Shown piece after piece: positions 16,490 through 25,660 of a stretch of DNA of 56,716 nucleotides. How positions within the stretch are numbered: position 1 is the first letter of the stretch; every line of letters begins with the position of its first letter. The notes beneath the pieces were generated by a model. The model was not told where the DNA came from, did no database searches, and saw only the letters and a list, made by a program, of their open reading frames with translations. Source of the DNA: MED-G78 sp964546275 (GTDB lineage Bacteria; Pseudomonadota; Gammaproteobacteria; Magnimaribacterales; D2472); the NCBI GenBank assembly GCA_964546275.1, contig CAZJJG010000007.1:1-56716 (forward strand), given 5' to 3'. A program made the translations under genes and the position numbers.

Positions 16490-17350
16490 ATGGCAACAGA
16501 GTTACAACCAATTCAATTAACCACGCCAGGAAAGGATATAGAATCTTACCTAGCATGTGTTCATTCGATACCTATTCTTACAAAAGAACAGGAGCAAGAG
16601 CTTGCCTTAAAATTATATGAAGCTGATGATCTAGATGCTGCAAGACAGCTCGTTATTCATCATCTTCGTTTTGTAGTTCATATTGCTCGATCATATCAAG
16701 GCTATGGACTCCCGTTAGCTGACATTATTCAAGAAGGTAATGTGGGCTTAATGAAAGCAGTTGATAGATTTGATCCTCATAGAGGCGTCAAAGTAGTTTC
16801 ATTTGCAGTTCATTGGATCAAGGCAGAAATACACGAATATATTCTTAAAAACTGGAGACTGGTTAAGATAGCTACCACCAAAGCACAACGTAAATTGTTC
16901 TTTAATTTAAGAAGTAAGAAAAAAGGCATGGAATGGCTTACCAAAGAAGAAGCTGAAAAAATTGCCAAAGATTTAAATGTTGAAATAAAAGATGTCTTGC
17001 ATATGGAGAATCGGCTATCTTCAAATGATTCTTCTTTTGATGCTCCCTCTGGTGGAGATTCAGAAGATGAAATGATGTCACCTTCTCAATATCTTGAAGA
17101 CAAAAGATATGACCCAGCAACTCTTGCTGAAGACAGCCAACTTCAGGAGCTTAATCTTGCTGATTTAAGTGTAGCTATGAAGACTCTGGATGATAGAAGT
17201 AAAGACATCCTTCAAAGAAGATTTTTGTCCGAAGATAAAGTTACGCTTCATGATCTTGCTGCTGAATATAGTATTTCAGCTGAGAGAGTTAGACAAATTG
17301 AAAATGGAGCACTAAAGAAATTAAAGGCATTAATGTCTAATGCTGCATAA
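16490..17350 (+). CDS. rpoH: RNA polymerase heat-shock sigma factor RpoH (sigma-32)
   Basis: A 286-residue group 3 sigma factor that directs RNA polymerase to heat-shock promoters. Region 2 is well conserved (LVIHHLRFVVHIARSYQGYG, DIIQEGNVGLMKAVDRFD), the VHWIKAEIHEYILKNWRLVK segment is nearly identical to E. coli RpoH, and the diagnostic RpoH box QRKLFFNLR is at 133-141. Region 4 ends with the helix-turn-helix SAERVRQIENGALKKLK. The gene lies between cysQ and trmB, not beside ftsYEX as in E. coli. No Shine-Dalgarno is visible: the last 50 bases before the ATG are almost pure A/T. Confidence 0.97.
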   Translation: MATELQPIQLTTPGKDIESYLACVHSIPILTKEQEQELALKLYEADDLDAARQLVIHHLRFVVHIARSYQGYGLPLADIIQEGNVGLMKAVDRFDPHRGVKVVSFAVHWIKAEIHEYILKNWRLVKIATTKAQRKLFFNLRSKKKGMEWLTKEEAEKIAKDLNVEIKDVLHMENRLSSNDSSFDAPSGGDSEDEMMSPSQYLEDKRYDPATLAEDSQLQELNLADLSVAMKTLDDRSKDILQRRFLSEDKVTLHDLAAEYSISAERVRQIENGALKKLKALMSNAA

Positions 17351-17374
17351 AAGAATTTGTATTAAGTAAATATA

Positions 17375-18019
17375 ATGCGATACAAGTTCTTACCATCCTT
17401 TGTTAAAAGAAGAGGGCGGATTACTTCAAGCCAAGAAGACAATCTCAAGTTATTACCTAATTTAGCTATTAACAGCTATGACGATATATGTTCGGCTAAA
17501 AAAGATTTTTCTAAACTTATTTTAGAAATAGGTTTTGGTAATGGAGAAAATATAATTTCATTAGCACAAGAAAATCCTGAAACATTATTTATTGGATCAG
17601 AAGTCTATCTTGCAGGAACAGGATTTTTGATAGGAGAGATGCAGCGACTAGAATTATCTAATATAAGAATTAATACCGGCGACATAAGATTGCTTATAGA
17701 GGATATCAAAGAGCCTATATTTGATGATGTTCTTATTATTTGCCCAGATCCATGGCCAAAGGCAAGGCATCATAAACGCCGTCTTATTAAGCCAGACTTT
17801 TTAAAACTTATTCACCCCGTTATTAAAGATTCAGGTTTATTATTTATGTCTACAGACTGGGAAAACTATGCCGAATCAATCCAGGACTCAATTAATATTT
17901 CTAGCGGGTATAAAGAATTAGTAAATTCAGTATACGAAAAATCTAATTTAACTAAGTTTCAGAAACGAGCAATTGAAGAGGGTAGAGAAATTTATGCTTT
18001 TACTCTGCAAAAAACTTAA
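17375..18019 (+). CDS. trmB: tRNA (guanine-N7-)-methyltransferase TrmB
   Basis: A 214-residue SAM-dependent methyltransferase that makes m7G46 in tRNA. The SAM-binding LILEIGFGNGENI, the family signature DPWPKARHHKRRLI and the C-terminal LTKFQKRAIEEGREIYAF are all present. It follows rpoH by 24 bases and probably shares its transcript. Its TAA overlaps the hemW stop on the other strand in a shared TTAA. Confidence 0.95.
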   Translation: MRYKFLPSFVKRRGRITSSQEDNLKLLPNLAINSYDDICSAKKDFSKLILEIGFGNGENIISLAQENPETLFIGSEVYLAGTGFLIGEMQRLELSNIRINTGDIRLLIEDIKEPIFDDVLIICPDPWPKARHHKRRLIKPDFLKLIHPVIKDSGLLFMSTDWENYAESIQDSINISSGYKELVNSVYEKSNLTKFQKRAIEEGREIYAFTLQKT

Positions 18020-19149
18020 TTAAATAAGTTTATGGTGTCATTTAAGAATTTATAGCCTATTTGAGTGGCTTTAAACCCATCTTTTTCTAAAAGTTTTTGC
18101 TCAATGCCAATCTGTCTCTTATCCATAAAAGATTTAGATAAATGAATATGATGTTGTTTTATTTCATCCAAAGATAACCCATTTTTTATTCGCAATAGGT
18201 TCATAGCTAAGTCTAAATCATAAGTATCTTTGGTAATAAAGATATCAGAAGTTTTTGAAGGATTTTTGATGTATGCATTAAGCTTCTTTAACTTGATCAT
18301 TCTTTTAATACCATCTTCGGTAGTAATTTTGCTGTGCGCTCCCGGGCCTAACCCCAAGTAATCCCCATACATCCAATAATTCATATTATGTTTACTTTGC
18401 TTATATTCTTTTGACCAGGAAGAAACCTCATATTGGCTTATATTATTTTTATTGAGTATTTTTTTTGCTTCATTTTCCATTGACTCAATTAGGGTATCTT
18501 GAGGAAGCTTCAATTCTTTTTTATAAAAAATTGTATTTGGCTCAATAGTTAATTGATACATAGACAGGTGTCCTATGTCATAACTACAAAAAATCTCAAT
18601 ATCCTTAGTGAGCGAACTTAAATCCTGCTCCATAACTCCATAGATGAGATCTATTGTTGTATCCGCATGCTTCATACTTGAGACAAGCTCAACTGCATCG
18701 ATCGACTCTTTTGCATTATGGTTACGCTCAAGACTAGCTAGAGTATTAGAGCTAAAGCTTTGGATACCAACGGAGAACCTATTAATACCAATGTTTACTA
18801 AAGCATCTAAATAGTCTTTTGTAACTTCCTTAGGATTAAGTTCAAAACTCACCTCGCAATCATCAGCCAGTAATGATTGCTCATGCAGACGACTAATAAT
18901 TTTTTCTACAATTTTTACAGATACTAGTGATGGGGTGCCTCCACCAAAATAAAGAGATTTAAATTTTCTTTCTTTCAGATAAGTATATGAAGTATCTAGA
19001 TCTTCTAATATGGCTCTAAGTAAGTGCTCTTCATCTCCATCTTTTTTATTAGTCTCAATATTGAAATCGCAATATGGACACTTCTTTTCACACCAAGGAA
19101 AATGTATATATAAAGAAATAGGTATTTTATTAAGATCTAATACTTTCAA
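18016..19149 (-). CDS. hemW: HemW-like radical SAM protein (heme chaperone)
   Basis: A 377-residue radical SAM protein of the HemN-like group, with CxxxCxxC at Cys20, Cys24 and Cys27 (CEKKCPYC). It lacks the extra N-terminal part of true coproporphyrinogen oxidases, and HNMNYWMYGDYLGLGPGAHS is the HemW signature. HemW binds heme and delivers it to respiratory proteins; it is not the oxygen-independent HemN. The only plausible start is a TTG at 19149, overlapping rdgB by 20 bases. It is the last gene of the ten-gene minus-strand run beginning at efp. Confidence 0.92.
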   Translation of the reverse strand: MKVLDLNKIPISLYIHFPWCEKKCPYCDFNIETNKKDGDEEHLLRAILEDLDTSYTYLKERKFKSLYFGGGTPSLVSVKIVEKIISRLHEQSLLADDCEVSFELNPKEVTKDYLDALVNIGINRFSVGIQSFSSNTLASLERNHNAKESIDAVELVSSMKHADTTIDLIYGVMEQDLSSLTKDIEIFCSYDIGHLSMYQLTIEPNTIFYKKELKLPQDTLIESMENEAKKILNKNNISQYEVSSWSKEYKQSKHNMNYWMYGDYLGLGPGAHSKITTEDGIKRMIKLKKLNAYIKNPSKTSDIFITKDTYDLDLAMNLLRIKNGLSLDEIKQHHIHLSKSFMDKRQIGIEQKLLEKDGFKATQIGYKFLNDTINLFN

Positions 19150-19732
19150 GTTTTTCTAGAAATAATTTTGATGCGATAGCTCTATGGCTAATTCTATTTT
19201 TTTCTTCAGAATCCATTGTCGCCATGGAAAAATTATATCCGTGAGGATAAAAAATTTTGTCATATCCAAAACCGCCTTCACCAGAGCTATGAATAGATAT
19301 TTCACCATGAATTTCGCCGCTTGCAACAATTGGCATAGGATCTTCTTTAGAATGAACGCCAACTAGGACGCACACATAGTAAGCTGGAAGAGTTTCTTTA
19401 TTAAGAGCTTTTAGTTCATCAATTATCTTATTTCTATTATCTAAATCAGTAGCGTTCTCTCCCGCATATCTTGCTGAGTAGATTCCTGGAGCAAAATCTA
19501 AACCAGGAACTACAATGCCTGAGTCATCAGCAACAGAGAACATTCCAGATTTAATGCTGCCATGTCTTGCTTTTATAAGGGCATTCTCTAAGAAACTTAA
19601 ACCATCCTCTACAGGTTCTTCTATATTGAATTCACCTTGAGGAAAAATTTCAAAATTATTAAATATCTTTTTAAATTCTGTTATTTTTCCCTTATTCGAT
19701 GTGGCTAATAATATTTTTTTATTTTCTAGCAA
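19130..19732 (-). CDS. rdgB: XTP/dITP pyrophosphatase RdgB
   Basis: A 200-residue Ham1/RdgB protein that hydrolyses dITP, dXTP and ITP to keep deaminated purines out of nucleic acids. Motifs: LLATSNKGKITEF, the catalytic VADDSGI (Asp69/Asp70), PGIYSARYAG, GEGGFGYDKIF and ISHRAIA near the C-terminus. The start is a TTG (no ATG available) with GGGAG nine bases upstream, lying 14 bases inside metW. The order metX-metW-rdgB-hemW occurs in other Gammaproteobacteria. Confidence 0.95.
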   Translation of the reverse strand: MLENKKILLATSNKGKITEFKKIFNNFEIFPQGEFNIEEPVEDGLSFLENALIKARHGSIKSGMFSVADDSGIVVPGLDFAPGIYSARYAGENATDLDNRNKIIDELKALNKETLPAYYVCVLVGVHSKEDPMPIVASGEIHGEISIHSSGEGGFGYDKIFYPHGYNFSMATMDSEEKNRISHRAIASKLFLEKLESIRS

Positions 19733-20312
19733 GTAAATATACTCCCTCTGAAGAAAGCAGATTTGGAAGAAGTGCAGAAATCTTACTTTGCTTTCTATCT
19801 TTATTAAGATGCATGCTGTCCAAAATCATAAAATCCTCTTCAGCGCACAGATCTTCAAAATCTTTAATTGTGCATAGGTGAATATTTTCTGTTCCATGCC
19901 AACTAGATGGCAGGCTTGGAGTAACAGGCATTCTTCCTAATAATAGATCTATCCTACATCTCCAGTACCCTAAATTTGGGATTGTAACAATGCACTTATT
20001 TGAGAGGTTAAGAATTTTTATCAGAGCCTCTTTGGGCTCTTTGAGGCACTGGATAGAGCTAGCCATAATAGCAATATCAAAATTACATTCTGAGAATTCA
20101 TCAATACCATCATCAATATTTTTTTCTACTACCGCGATATCATTTTTAAGACATTGAATAATTCCATCAGGGTCAATTTCTATTCCATAGCCCACAGTAT
20201 TTTTTTTATCTCTAAACTCTTTTAATAATGCGCCATCGCCACACCCAAAATCAATAATATTGCTTCCTGGCTCCACCCAATTTTCAATAATATTTACCAG
20301 CGGATTAATCAT
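19719..20312 (-). CDS. metW: Methionine biosynthesis protein MetW
   Basis: A 197-residue methyltransferase-fold protein. The glycine-rich IIDFGCGDGALL, ASSIQCLKEP, TIPNLGYWRCRIDLLLGRMPVTPSLPSSWHGTENIHLCTIKDF and the ending VYLLARK are typical of MetW. MetW is encoded with MetX in many Proteobacteria and is needed for or boosts homoserine acyltransferase activity; its catalytic role, if any, is unsettled. metX ends on the base directly before the metW start. Confidence 0.93.
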   Translation of the reverse strand: MINPLVNIIENWVEPGSNIIDFGCGDGALLKEFRDKKNTVGYGIEIDPDGIIQCLKNDIAVVEKNIDDGIDEFSECNFDIAIMASSIQCLKEPKEALIKILNLSNKCIVTIPNLGYWRCRIDLLLGRMPVTPSLPSSWHGTENIHLCTIKDFEDLCAEEDFMILDSMHLNKDRKQSKISALLPNLLSSEGVYLLARK

Positions 20313-21407
20313 TTAACTACTTAAAAAAGCCTCTATATTTTTAACATATCTTTCATCAGCAAAAAGGAAGCTATCATGCCCTTGCTCTCCATCTAGTTCG
20401 AGATAAGAGGAACTAATACCACACTGCATTGCAGCAAGTTGAATTTCTTTTCCCCTCTCTGGCGGGAAGAGCCAATCAGATTTAAAACCGATGATTAGAA
20501 TTTTTGCCTGAATATTTTTTAAAGTCTTACGAAGCTCGCCATCAAAATCTTTAGCAGGATCGAATCCATCCATTGCTCTAGACATAAGGATGTAGGTATT
20601 AGCATCAAATGTTTCAGAGAATTTATTACCCTTATACTGAAGGTAATTTTCAACCTCATAGTCAACAAAGTCTTCTACTTTAGTTCCGTCATCTTGAAAT
20701 CTTCTACCAAATCTCTGGTCCATATTTTCTTCAGAAAGATAAGTTATATGAGCTAGCATCCTTGCTGCTTTGAGCCCACTTTTTGGGAAAGTGCCATGTT
20801 TTAAATAGTCACCATCATGGAAGTTAGAATCTTTTCTGATGGATTCTCTACTTACCTCATTCAATGCTATATTTTGAGAGCTAGCTTTTGCTGCAGCAGC
20901 CATAATACAGGCTCGTTTTATTTTGTCTGGAAATGAGATTGACCATTGAAGAGCCTGCATGCCGCCTAAACTTCCGCCTATTACAGCTTCCCAAGAGTCT
21001 ATACCAAGTTTATTAAGCAACATCTCTTGTGAATTAACCCAATCTAAAACCGTAACACTTGGAAAATCCTTACCATAAGGTTCATTATTTTCTGGGCACA
21101 TACTAGTTGGTCCTGTTGAACCAAAACAGCTTCCCAAGTTATTAGGAGAAACTACAAAAAATTTATTAGTATCTATAGCTTTATCTGGCCCAATTAAATT
21201 ATCCCACCAACCTAAATTTTCATCATCATCAGATTTACCTGCAGCATGATGGCTACCAGAAAATGCATGACATATTAAAATTGCATTAGACTTATCTGAG
21301 TTTAATTCACCATAGGTGTCTACCATTAAATCAAATGAAGCAAGCGATTTCCCGCATTCGAGTTTTATTCCAGAACTAAATTTATGAATATTTCTTTCAA
21401 GTATCAC
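20313..21407 (-). CDS. metX: Homoserine O-acyltransferase MetX
   Basis: A 364-residue alpha/beta hydrolase-fold enzyme that activates homoserine as O-acetyl or O-succinyl ester, the committing step of methionine synthesis. Motifs: CHAFSGSHHAAG, NNLGSCFGSTGP, the nucleophile elbow GGSLGGMQ (Ser146), DWLFPPERGKEI and the catalytic His in GQGHDSFLF-type EQGHDSFLF. Pairing with MetW favours the succinyl type as in other Gammaproteobacteria, but the acyl donor cannot be settled by eye. The start is a GTG overlapping the yggT stop (GTGA). Confidence 0.92.
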   Translation of the reverse strand: MILERNIHKFSSGIKLECGKSLASFDLMVDTYGELNSDKSNAILICHAFSGSHHAAGKSDDDENLGWWDNLIGPDKAIDTNKFFVVSPNNLGSCFGSTGPTSMCPENNEPYGKDFPSVTVLDWVNSQEMLLNKLGIDSWEAVIGGSLGGMQALQWSISFPDKIKRACIMAAAAKASSQNIALNEVSRESIRKDSNFHDGDYLKHGTFPKSGLKAARMLAHITYLSEENMDQRFGRRFQDDGTKVEDFVDYEVENYLQYKGNKFSETFDANTYILMSRAMDGFDPAKDFDGELRKTLKNIQAKILIIGFKSDWLFPPERGKEIQLAAMQCGISSSYLELDGEQGHDSFLFADERYVKNIEAFLSS

Positions 21408-21931
21408 AAGAGCACTCTAGCAATCGAAGCTAAAAGAACATCTACCTGATTTAACAATATAAGAACTAAAAGTGGAGAGAAATCTAATCCACCCATTGAA
21501 GGAAGATAATTTCTTATTGGGGTAAGGATTTTATCTGACATTTCATTAATTAGCTTTAGCAGCGGATGAGGGCTTGAAGGCGCAACCCAACTTAATATAA
21601 CCCCACCTATTACTGCAAATAGGAGGATTTGACTAACACTGCTCAACACATTAATAGCAGCATAAACAAGTAAATCTGAGTTTTCATAGGCTGAGTTTGC
21701 AAGGATATAAAAGCTTATAAACTTGAAAAGGAAGGCAGCAACAAATATTCCATTAATTCCACCTAAAAGGGTAGTAAAAATTGTAGTAATTGGGTTTAGA
21801 AGACTAACAAAGCTCTTAACAACCGGATTAAAGTAATTAACCCTCAGAAGCCTGAACACAAGCAAGATTACAAATGCATAGCTTAATGAGCCTATCAGCA
21901 GAGCAATAATATTTATTAGATTAGTATTCAT
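21404..21931 (-). CDS. yggT: YggT family membrane protein
   Basis: A 175-residue membrane protein with two YGGT repeats, each with a pair of hydrophobic segments. The second repeat carries FAVIGGVILSWVAPSSPHPLLKLINEMSDKILTPIRNYLP, the conserved family core, and GLDFSPLLVLILL. The family is linked to osmotic protection and cell-division or membrane homeostasis but has no defined biochemistry. The proC-yggT neighbourhood is conserved in Gammaproteobacteria. It overlaps proC by 11 bases. Confidence 0.9.
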   Translation of the reverse strand: MNTNLINIIALLIGSLSYAFVILLVFRLLRVNYFNPVVKSFVSLLNPITTIFTTLLGGINGIFVAAFLFKFISFYILANSAYENSDLLVYAAINVLSSVSQILLFAVIGGVILSWVAPSSPHPLLKLINEMSDKILTPIRNYLPSMGGLDFSPLLVLILLNQVDVLLASIARVLL

Positions 21932-22715
21932 TACTTATTTCTTTAGACCTTTTAATTGCATTTACTATACCTTTTTCAAATAGCTGGAGTACATTATTAC
22001 TTTTTAAAGAATTAATTCCAGCTTCAGTAGTACCTTTTTTAGAAGCAATTTTATCAATAGCATCATCAAGCTCTACCCCTTCTCTTATAGAAGCAGAAAT
22101 ACCATCTAAAAAGTTACTAATAATTTCATTAGTAAGTTTTTTATTACCCTTACAAAGTTTTAAAACGCGCTTTTCATAAACTTTAAGAAGATGAAAGAAG
22201 TAGGCAGGGCCACTCCCTATTAATCCAGTAAAATTATCTATTTCAATTTCTTTTTCAAGAATAATGCTAGTGCCTACTTTTTTAAAGATTTTATTAGTAA
22301 AACTCACTAAATTTTTTGCACTAGGTTTTCCGTAAATAGCTGTAATCCCTTTTCCATATGCAGATGCTGTTATAGGCATAGCTCTCACTACGTGTGAATT
22401 TTTAAAACTGCTACTAATTTTATTTATTTTAATACCAGCTACCACGCTAATGATTTTAGGCGAATCTTCTATATTACATATCTCTGCGCAAGCGCTCAGA
22501 GTATCTTTTGGTTTTACAGCAAGAACAAGAATATCTTTTTTAGAATCAATATTTTTTATATTTATAGGCTTAATACCCATTCTTAAGAGAACCTTTTTAT
22601 TTTTAGCATTCCGGTCTATGTAAAGGATATTGTCCTTAGACATACCACTTTTTATTAGGCCTATAATAATGGCTTGGCTTATATTACCCGCACCAAAAAA
22701 AATTATATTTTTCAT
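21921..22715 (-). CDS. proC: Pyrroline-5-carboxylate reductase ProC
   Basis: A 264-residue NAD(P)H-dependent reductase, last step of proline biosynthesis. The N-terminal Rossmann motif FFGAGNISQAIIIGLIKSG, LAVKPKD, MPITASAYGKGITAIY, GSGPAYFFHLLK and the C-terminal SKKGTTEAGINSL are family features. The protein is unusually Lys/Ile-rich, in line with the AT bias. Its ATG overlaps the yggS stop by four bases. Confidence 0.94.
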   Translation of the reverse strand: MKNIIFFGAGNISQAIIIGLIKSGMSKDNILYIDRNAKNKKVLLRMGIKPINIKNIDSKKDILVLAVKPKDTLSACAEICNIEDSPKIISVVAGIKINKISSSFKNSHVVRAMPITASAYGKGITAIYGKPSAKNLVSFTNKIFKKVGTSIILEKEIEIDNFTGLIGSGPAYFFHLLKVYEKRVLKLCKGNKKLTNEIISNFLDGISASIREGVELDDAIDKIASKKGTTEAGINSLKSNNVLQLFEKGIVNAIKRSKEISNEY

Positions 22716-23398
22716 TCTCTTTTACCAAAGATTGATTCTCCAACTCTAATCATATTTGAGCCACACTGAATAGCTGACTCAAAATCAGAAGTAGTTCCCA
22801 TAGATAAAATATTTGCATCTGGATGAGCTAATTTCAAATTAGCATGCAGAGCAAAACACTTTCTCATAACTCTCTCTGCTTCTTCCAAGGTATTTGATAT
22901 TTTTGGAAGCACCATAATGCCTCGAAGTTTTAGGTTGCCATAATTCTCTACAACAGATGAAAGACTAAGTAGATTATCTGGATGAATGCCTGATTTAGAT
23001 TCTTCATTATCAATATTGACCTGAATACAAACGTTCATAGTTTTATTTAGCTCTTTGCAAGAAGCATCCAATCTTGCAATAATTTTTTCACGGTCAATAG
23101 AGTGAACCCAGTTAGCGTGGCCTGCAACTAATTTAACCTTATTAGATTGAATAGGGCCAATAAAATGCCATATTATATTTAGATCTTTTAATTCTTCAGA
23201 TTTTTCAGCTAACTCTTGCGCAAAGTTTTCACCAAAATTATTTAATCCTGTTTCTAAAACCTTCCTAATGGAATCAGTTCCTTTTCTTTTAGAAACAGCT
23301 ATCTTTGTTATATCACTAGGATTTCTATCTGCTTGTGAGCAAGCTTTCTTAAAGCGCTCTTCAAATAAATCTAAATTATTTTCTATTGAATCTTGCAT
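22712..23398 (-). CDS. yggS: YggS-family PLP homeostasis protein
   Basis: A 228-residue single-domain TIM-barrel PLP-binding protein (PLPBP/YggS). The PLP lysine is Lys37 in IAVSKRKG; NFGENFAQELAEK, WHFIGPIQSNK, LRGIMVLPK, LSMGTTSDFESAIQCGSNMIRVGESIFG are the conserved blocks. It has no known enzymatic activity and buffers pyridoxal phosphate, affecting amino-acid metabolism. It sits upstream of proC as in most relatives and overlaps the SPOR gene by 16 bases. Confidence 0.95.
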   Translation of the reverse strand: MQDSIENNLDLFEERFKKACSQADRNPSDITKIAVSKRKGTDSIRKVLETGLNNFGENFAQELAEKSEELKDLNIIWHFIGPIQSNKVKLVAGHANWVHSIDREKIIARLDASCKELNKTMNVCIQVNIDNEESKSGIHPDNLLSLSSVVENYGNLKLRGIMVLPKISNTLEEAERVMRKCFALHANLKLAHPDANILSMGTTSDFESAIQCGSNMIRVGESIFGKRE

Positions 23399-23913
23399 CT
23401 TGTTTTAATAATAGGCGATAAACCGATCCTGACAACAACCTCTCTAGCATTATTAATGTCAGACTTATTCATGAAAGGACCCAGCATTACTCCGAATAAT
23501 TTTCGGTCCACTTTATTTATTTCTTCAATAAAAGGATTCAAATCCATACTAGTAAGTTTATATAGCATTTCAGCAGCAAATGCTTCTTTTCCATAAGCCT
23601 CAACTTGAAGTATATATAAGCAATCTGATTTATCTAAAACCTCTTTTATTTCTACCAAAACTGTTTGCTCCTTAAGCTCTTCTGGAAAAGTTATCGACAC
23701 GCTATTCTCAGAAACAGGAGCTGGTTTAAAGATCTCAAGATTACTTTTAAATAAATTAAGTGAGGTTGCAATAACAACAATTGAAAAAGCTAAAAGAGAT
23801 AAAATAATTTTGTAATTAAATACAGGCTTACTTCTATTTTTTGATCTAAAAATTGTTTTAGTCTTTTTTGGCTTCTTTCTGCTTGAAGAGACTCTTTGAG
23901 CAAAATCTTTCAT
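23383..23913 (-). CDS. SPOR-domain membrane protein (FtsN-like position)
   Basis: A 176-residue protein with a basic cytoplasmic start (many Lys/Arg to residue 32), one membrane segment (about 34-52) and a periplasmic part ending in a SPOR-like domain (about 97-170: YILQVEAYGKEAFAAEML, FGVMLGPFMNKSDINNAREVV). SPOR domains bind peptidoglycan stripped of stem peptides at the division septum. A SPOR gene directly after argS is a common gammaproteobacterial arrangement. It is shorter than FtsN of E. coli and lacks an obvious long linker; the exact role is inferred. Confidence 0.8.
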   Translation of the reverse strand: MKDFAQRVSSSRKKPKKTKTIFRSKNRSKPVFNYKIILSLLAFSIVVIATSLNLFKSNLEIFKPAPVSENSVSITFPEELKEQTVLVEIKEVLDKSDCLYILQVEAYGKEAFAAEMLYKLTSMDLNPFIEEINKVDRKLFGVMLGPFMNKSDINNAREVVVRIGLSPIIKTRCKIQ

Positions 23914-23915
23914 AA

Positions 23916-25658
23916 CTACATTTTATCTACAGCTTCTATACCCAATAAGTCTAGCCCATTAGATATGACCAGTTTTATCAAACTTAGGCTGCTTAGAATA
24001 GATTTCTGATTATCTATAGACTCTTTAAGAATAGGATTATTGTTATAAAAGCTATGAAAGAGATGAGCAACATCTCTGAGATAGAAGACAATTAAGTGCG
24101 GCTGCAGAGTCTCACTAGATCTTTGAACTACGCCTGGAAACTTAGAAGCTTCATGAATTAATTTATCACAAGCAATATAAGAACCATTTTCTATTGACTC
24201 AAGATTATTAGATATTAGGCCATTAGATTCTATGTATTTATTTTGAAGAGAAACTATTCTTGCATGAGCATATTGGATATAAAAAATTAAGTTTTCTTTA
24301 TTTTGTGATTTGGCTAATTCAATATCAAAATCAAGATGTTGATCAGCTTGTTTTGAAAGGTAGTAGAATCTTGCTGCATCTACACCTATCTCTTTAATAA
24401 GATCTTTAAGCGTATAAAAGCTTCCGCTCCTTGTAGACATTTTTACCTTTTCTTTACCCTGATAAAGATTTGCAAACTGCACCAGTTGAACATGTAATTT
24501 ATTTTTTGAAAAACCAAGACCCTCAAGAGAAGCTTCTATTCTTTTAATGTAACCATGGTGATCTGAACCCCATACATTAATTAATTTATCAAAACCTCTA
24601 TCAACTTTATCTTTATGATATGCAAGATCAGCAGCAAAATAAGTTGCTCTTCCATCTTCTCTTACTAGAACTCTGTTTTTATCATCACCAGCTTTTTCAG
24701 TATTTAGCCATAAAGCACCTTTGTCCTCATAAGCAAGACCTTCAACTTTTAATTGATTAATAGCAGATGATATTTTTGACTCTTTATCATCCAATGACCC
24801 AAGACTAGATTCATAGTACCAATTATCAAAATCTACCTTAAAATCTTGTAGATCATTTTTTATAGTAGCAAGAACTGATTCGAGGGATATTTTTTTAATC
24901 TCATTCCACAATGCCTCATTTTCTTCTTTACATACTTTTATCAGTGCATCTATTTGCTCTTCTGCATCAGACGGCAAGTCTGCAGTAATTGCATCCACTC
25001 TGTTGCTATCAACTTTAAAATCAGGATTAATATCATTAGCTATATCAATAATATATTCACCCTTATATCCACTTTCTGGGAACATATCATTTTCAAAACA
25101 TTTATGAAGTCTAAGCCAAACACTTGCTGCCAAGATATCCATTTGTCTGCCAGCATCATTAATATAGTATTCTTTTGAAACGCTATATCCATTTGCCTGA
25201 AGGATTTTACCTATAGCATCACCAAAGGCTGCACCTCTTCCATGACCAACATGAAGAGGACCTGTTGGATTTGCAGACACAAATTCTATTTGCACACTTT
25301 TATCTTTACCAATCTCAGAATGACCAAATGCTCTATCTAATTCTGCCCCCTCAAGGACAATATCAGCAAAATAATTTCTATTAAAAAAGATATTTAAAAA
25401 TCCTGGGCCAGCTATTTCAATTTTATTAATTCCTTTTATCTCTAACAAGAAATTTTTAAATTTTTCTGCTATTTCTCTTGGATTCTTGTCTAAGATACTT
25501 CCAGAGATAAGCCCCACATTTGTAGTTATATGGCCTTTTTTTAAATCATCAGTAATTTCAGTTTTAAACTTATTCTTGATTAACTCGGCATCATTCTCAT
25601 CAAACTCAATATTTCCATCAAGAAACTGCTCTATCTTTAGATTGAGATGATTAATCAT
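23916..25658 (-). CDS. argS: Arginyl-tRNA synthetase
   Basis: A 580-residue class I aminoacyl-tRNA synthetase. The HIGH motif is HVGHG (136-140) in ANPTGPLHVGHGRGAAFGD; the N-terminal Add-1 domain and the C-terminal DALR-type anticodon-binding domain (ending about residue 575) are present. The KMSKS counterpart is KMSTRSG. EYYINDAGRQMDILAASVWLR and the DVAHLFHSFYNNNP segment are characteristic of ArgS. efp is two bases upstream and the SPOR gene two bases downstream. Confidence 0.96.
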   Translation of the reverse strand: MINHLNLKIEQFLDGNIEFDENDAELIKNKFKTEITDDLKKGHITTNVGLISGSILDKNPREIAEKFKNFLLEIKGINKIEIAGPGFLNIFFNRNYFADIVLEGAELDRAFGHSEIGKDKSVQIEFVSANPTGPLHVGHGRGAAFGDAIGKILQANGYSVSKEYYINDAGRQMDILAASVWLRLHKCFENDMFPESGYKGEYIIDIANDINPDFKVDSNRVDAITADLPSDAEEQIDALIKVCKEENEALWNEIKKISLESVLATIKNDLQDFKVDFDNWYYESSLGSLDDKESKISSAINQLKVEGLAYEDKGALWLNTEKAGDDKNRVLVREDGRATYFAADLAYHKDKVDRGFDKLINVWGSDHHGYIKRIEASLEGLGFSKNKLHVQLVQFANLYQGKEKVKMSTRSGSFYTLKDLIKEIGVDAARFYYLSKQADQHLDFDIELAKSQNKENLIFYIQYAHARIVSLQNKYIESNGLISNNLESIENGSYIACDKLIHEASKFPGVVQRSSETLQPHLIVFYLRDVAHLFHSFYNNNPILKESIDNQKSILSSLSLIKLVISNGLDLLGIEAVDKM

Positions 25659-25660
25659 TT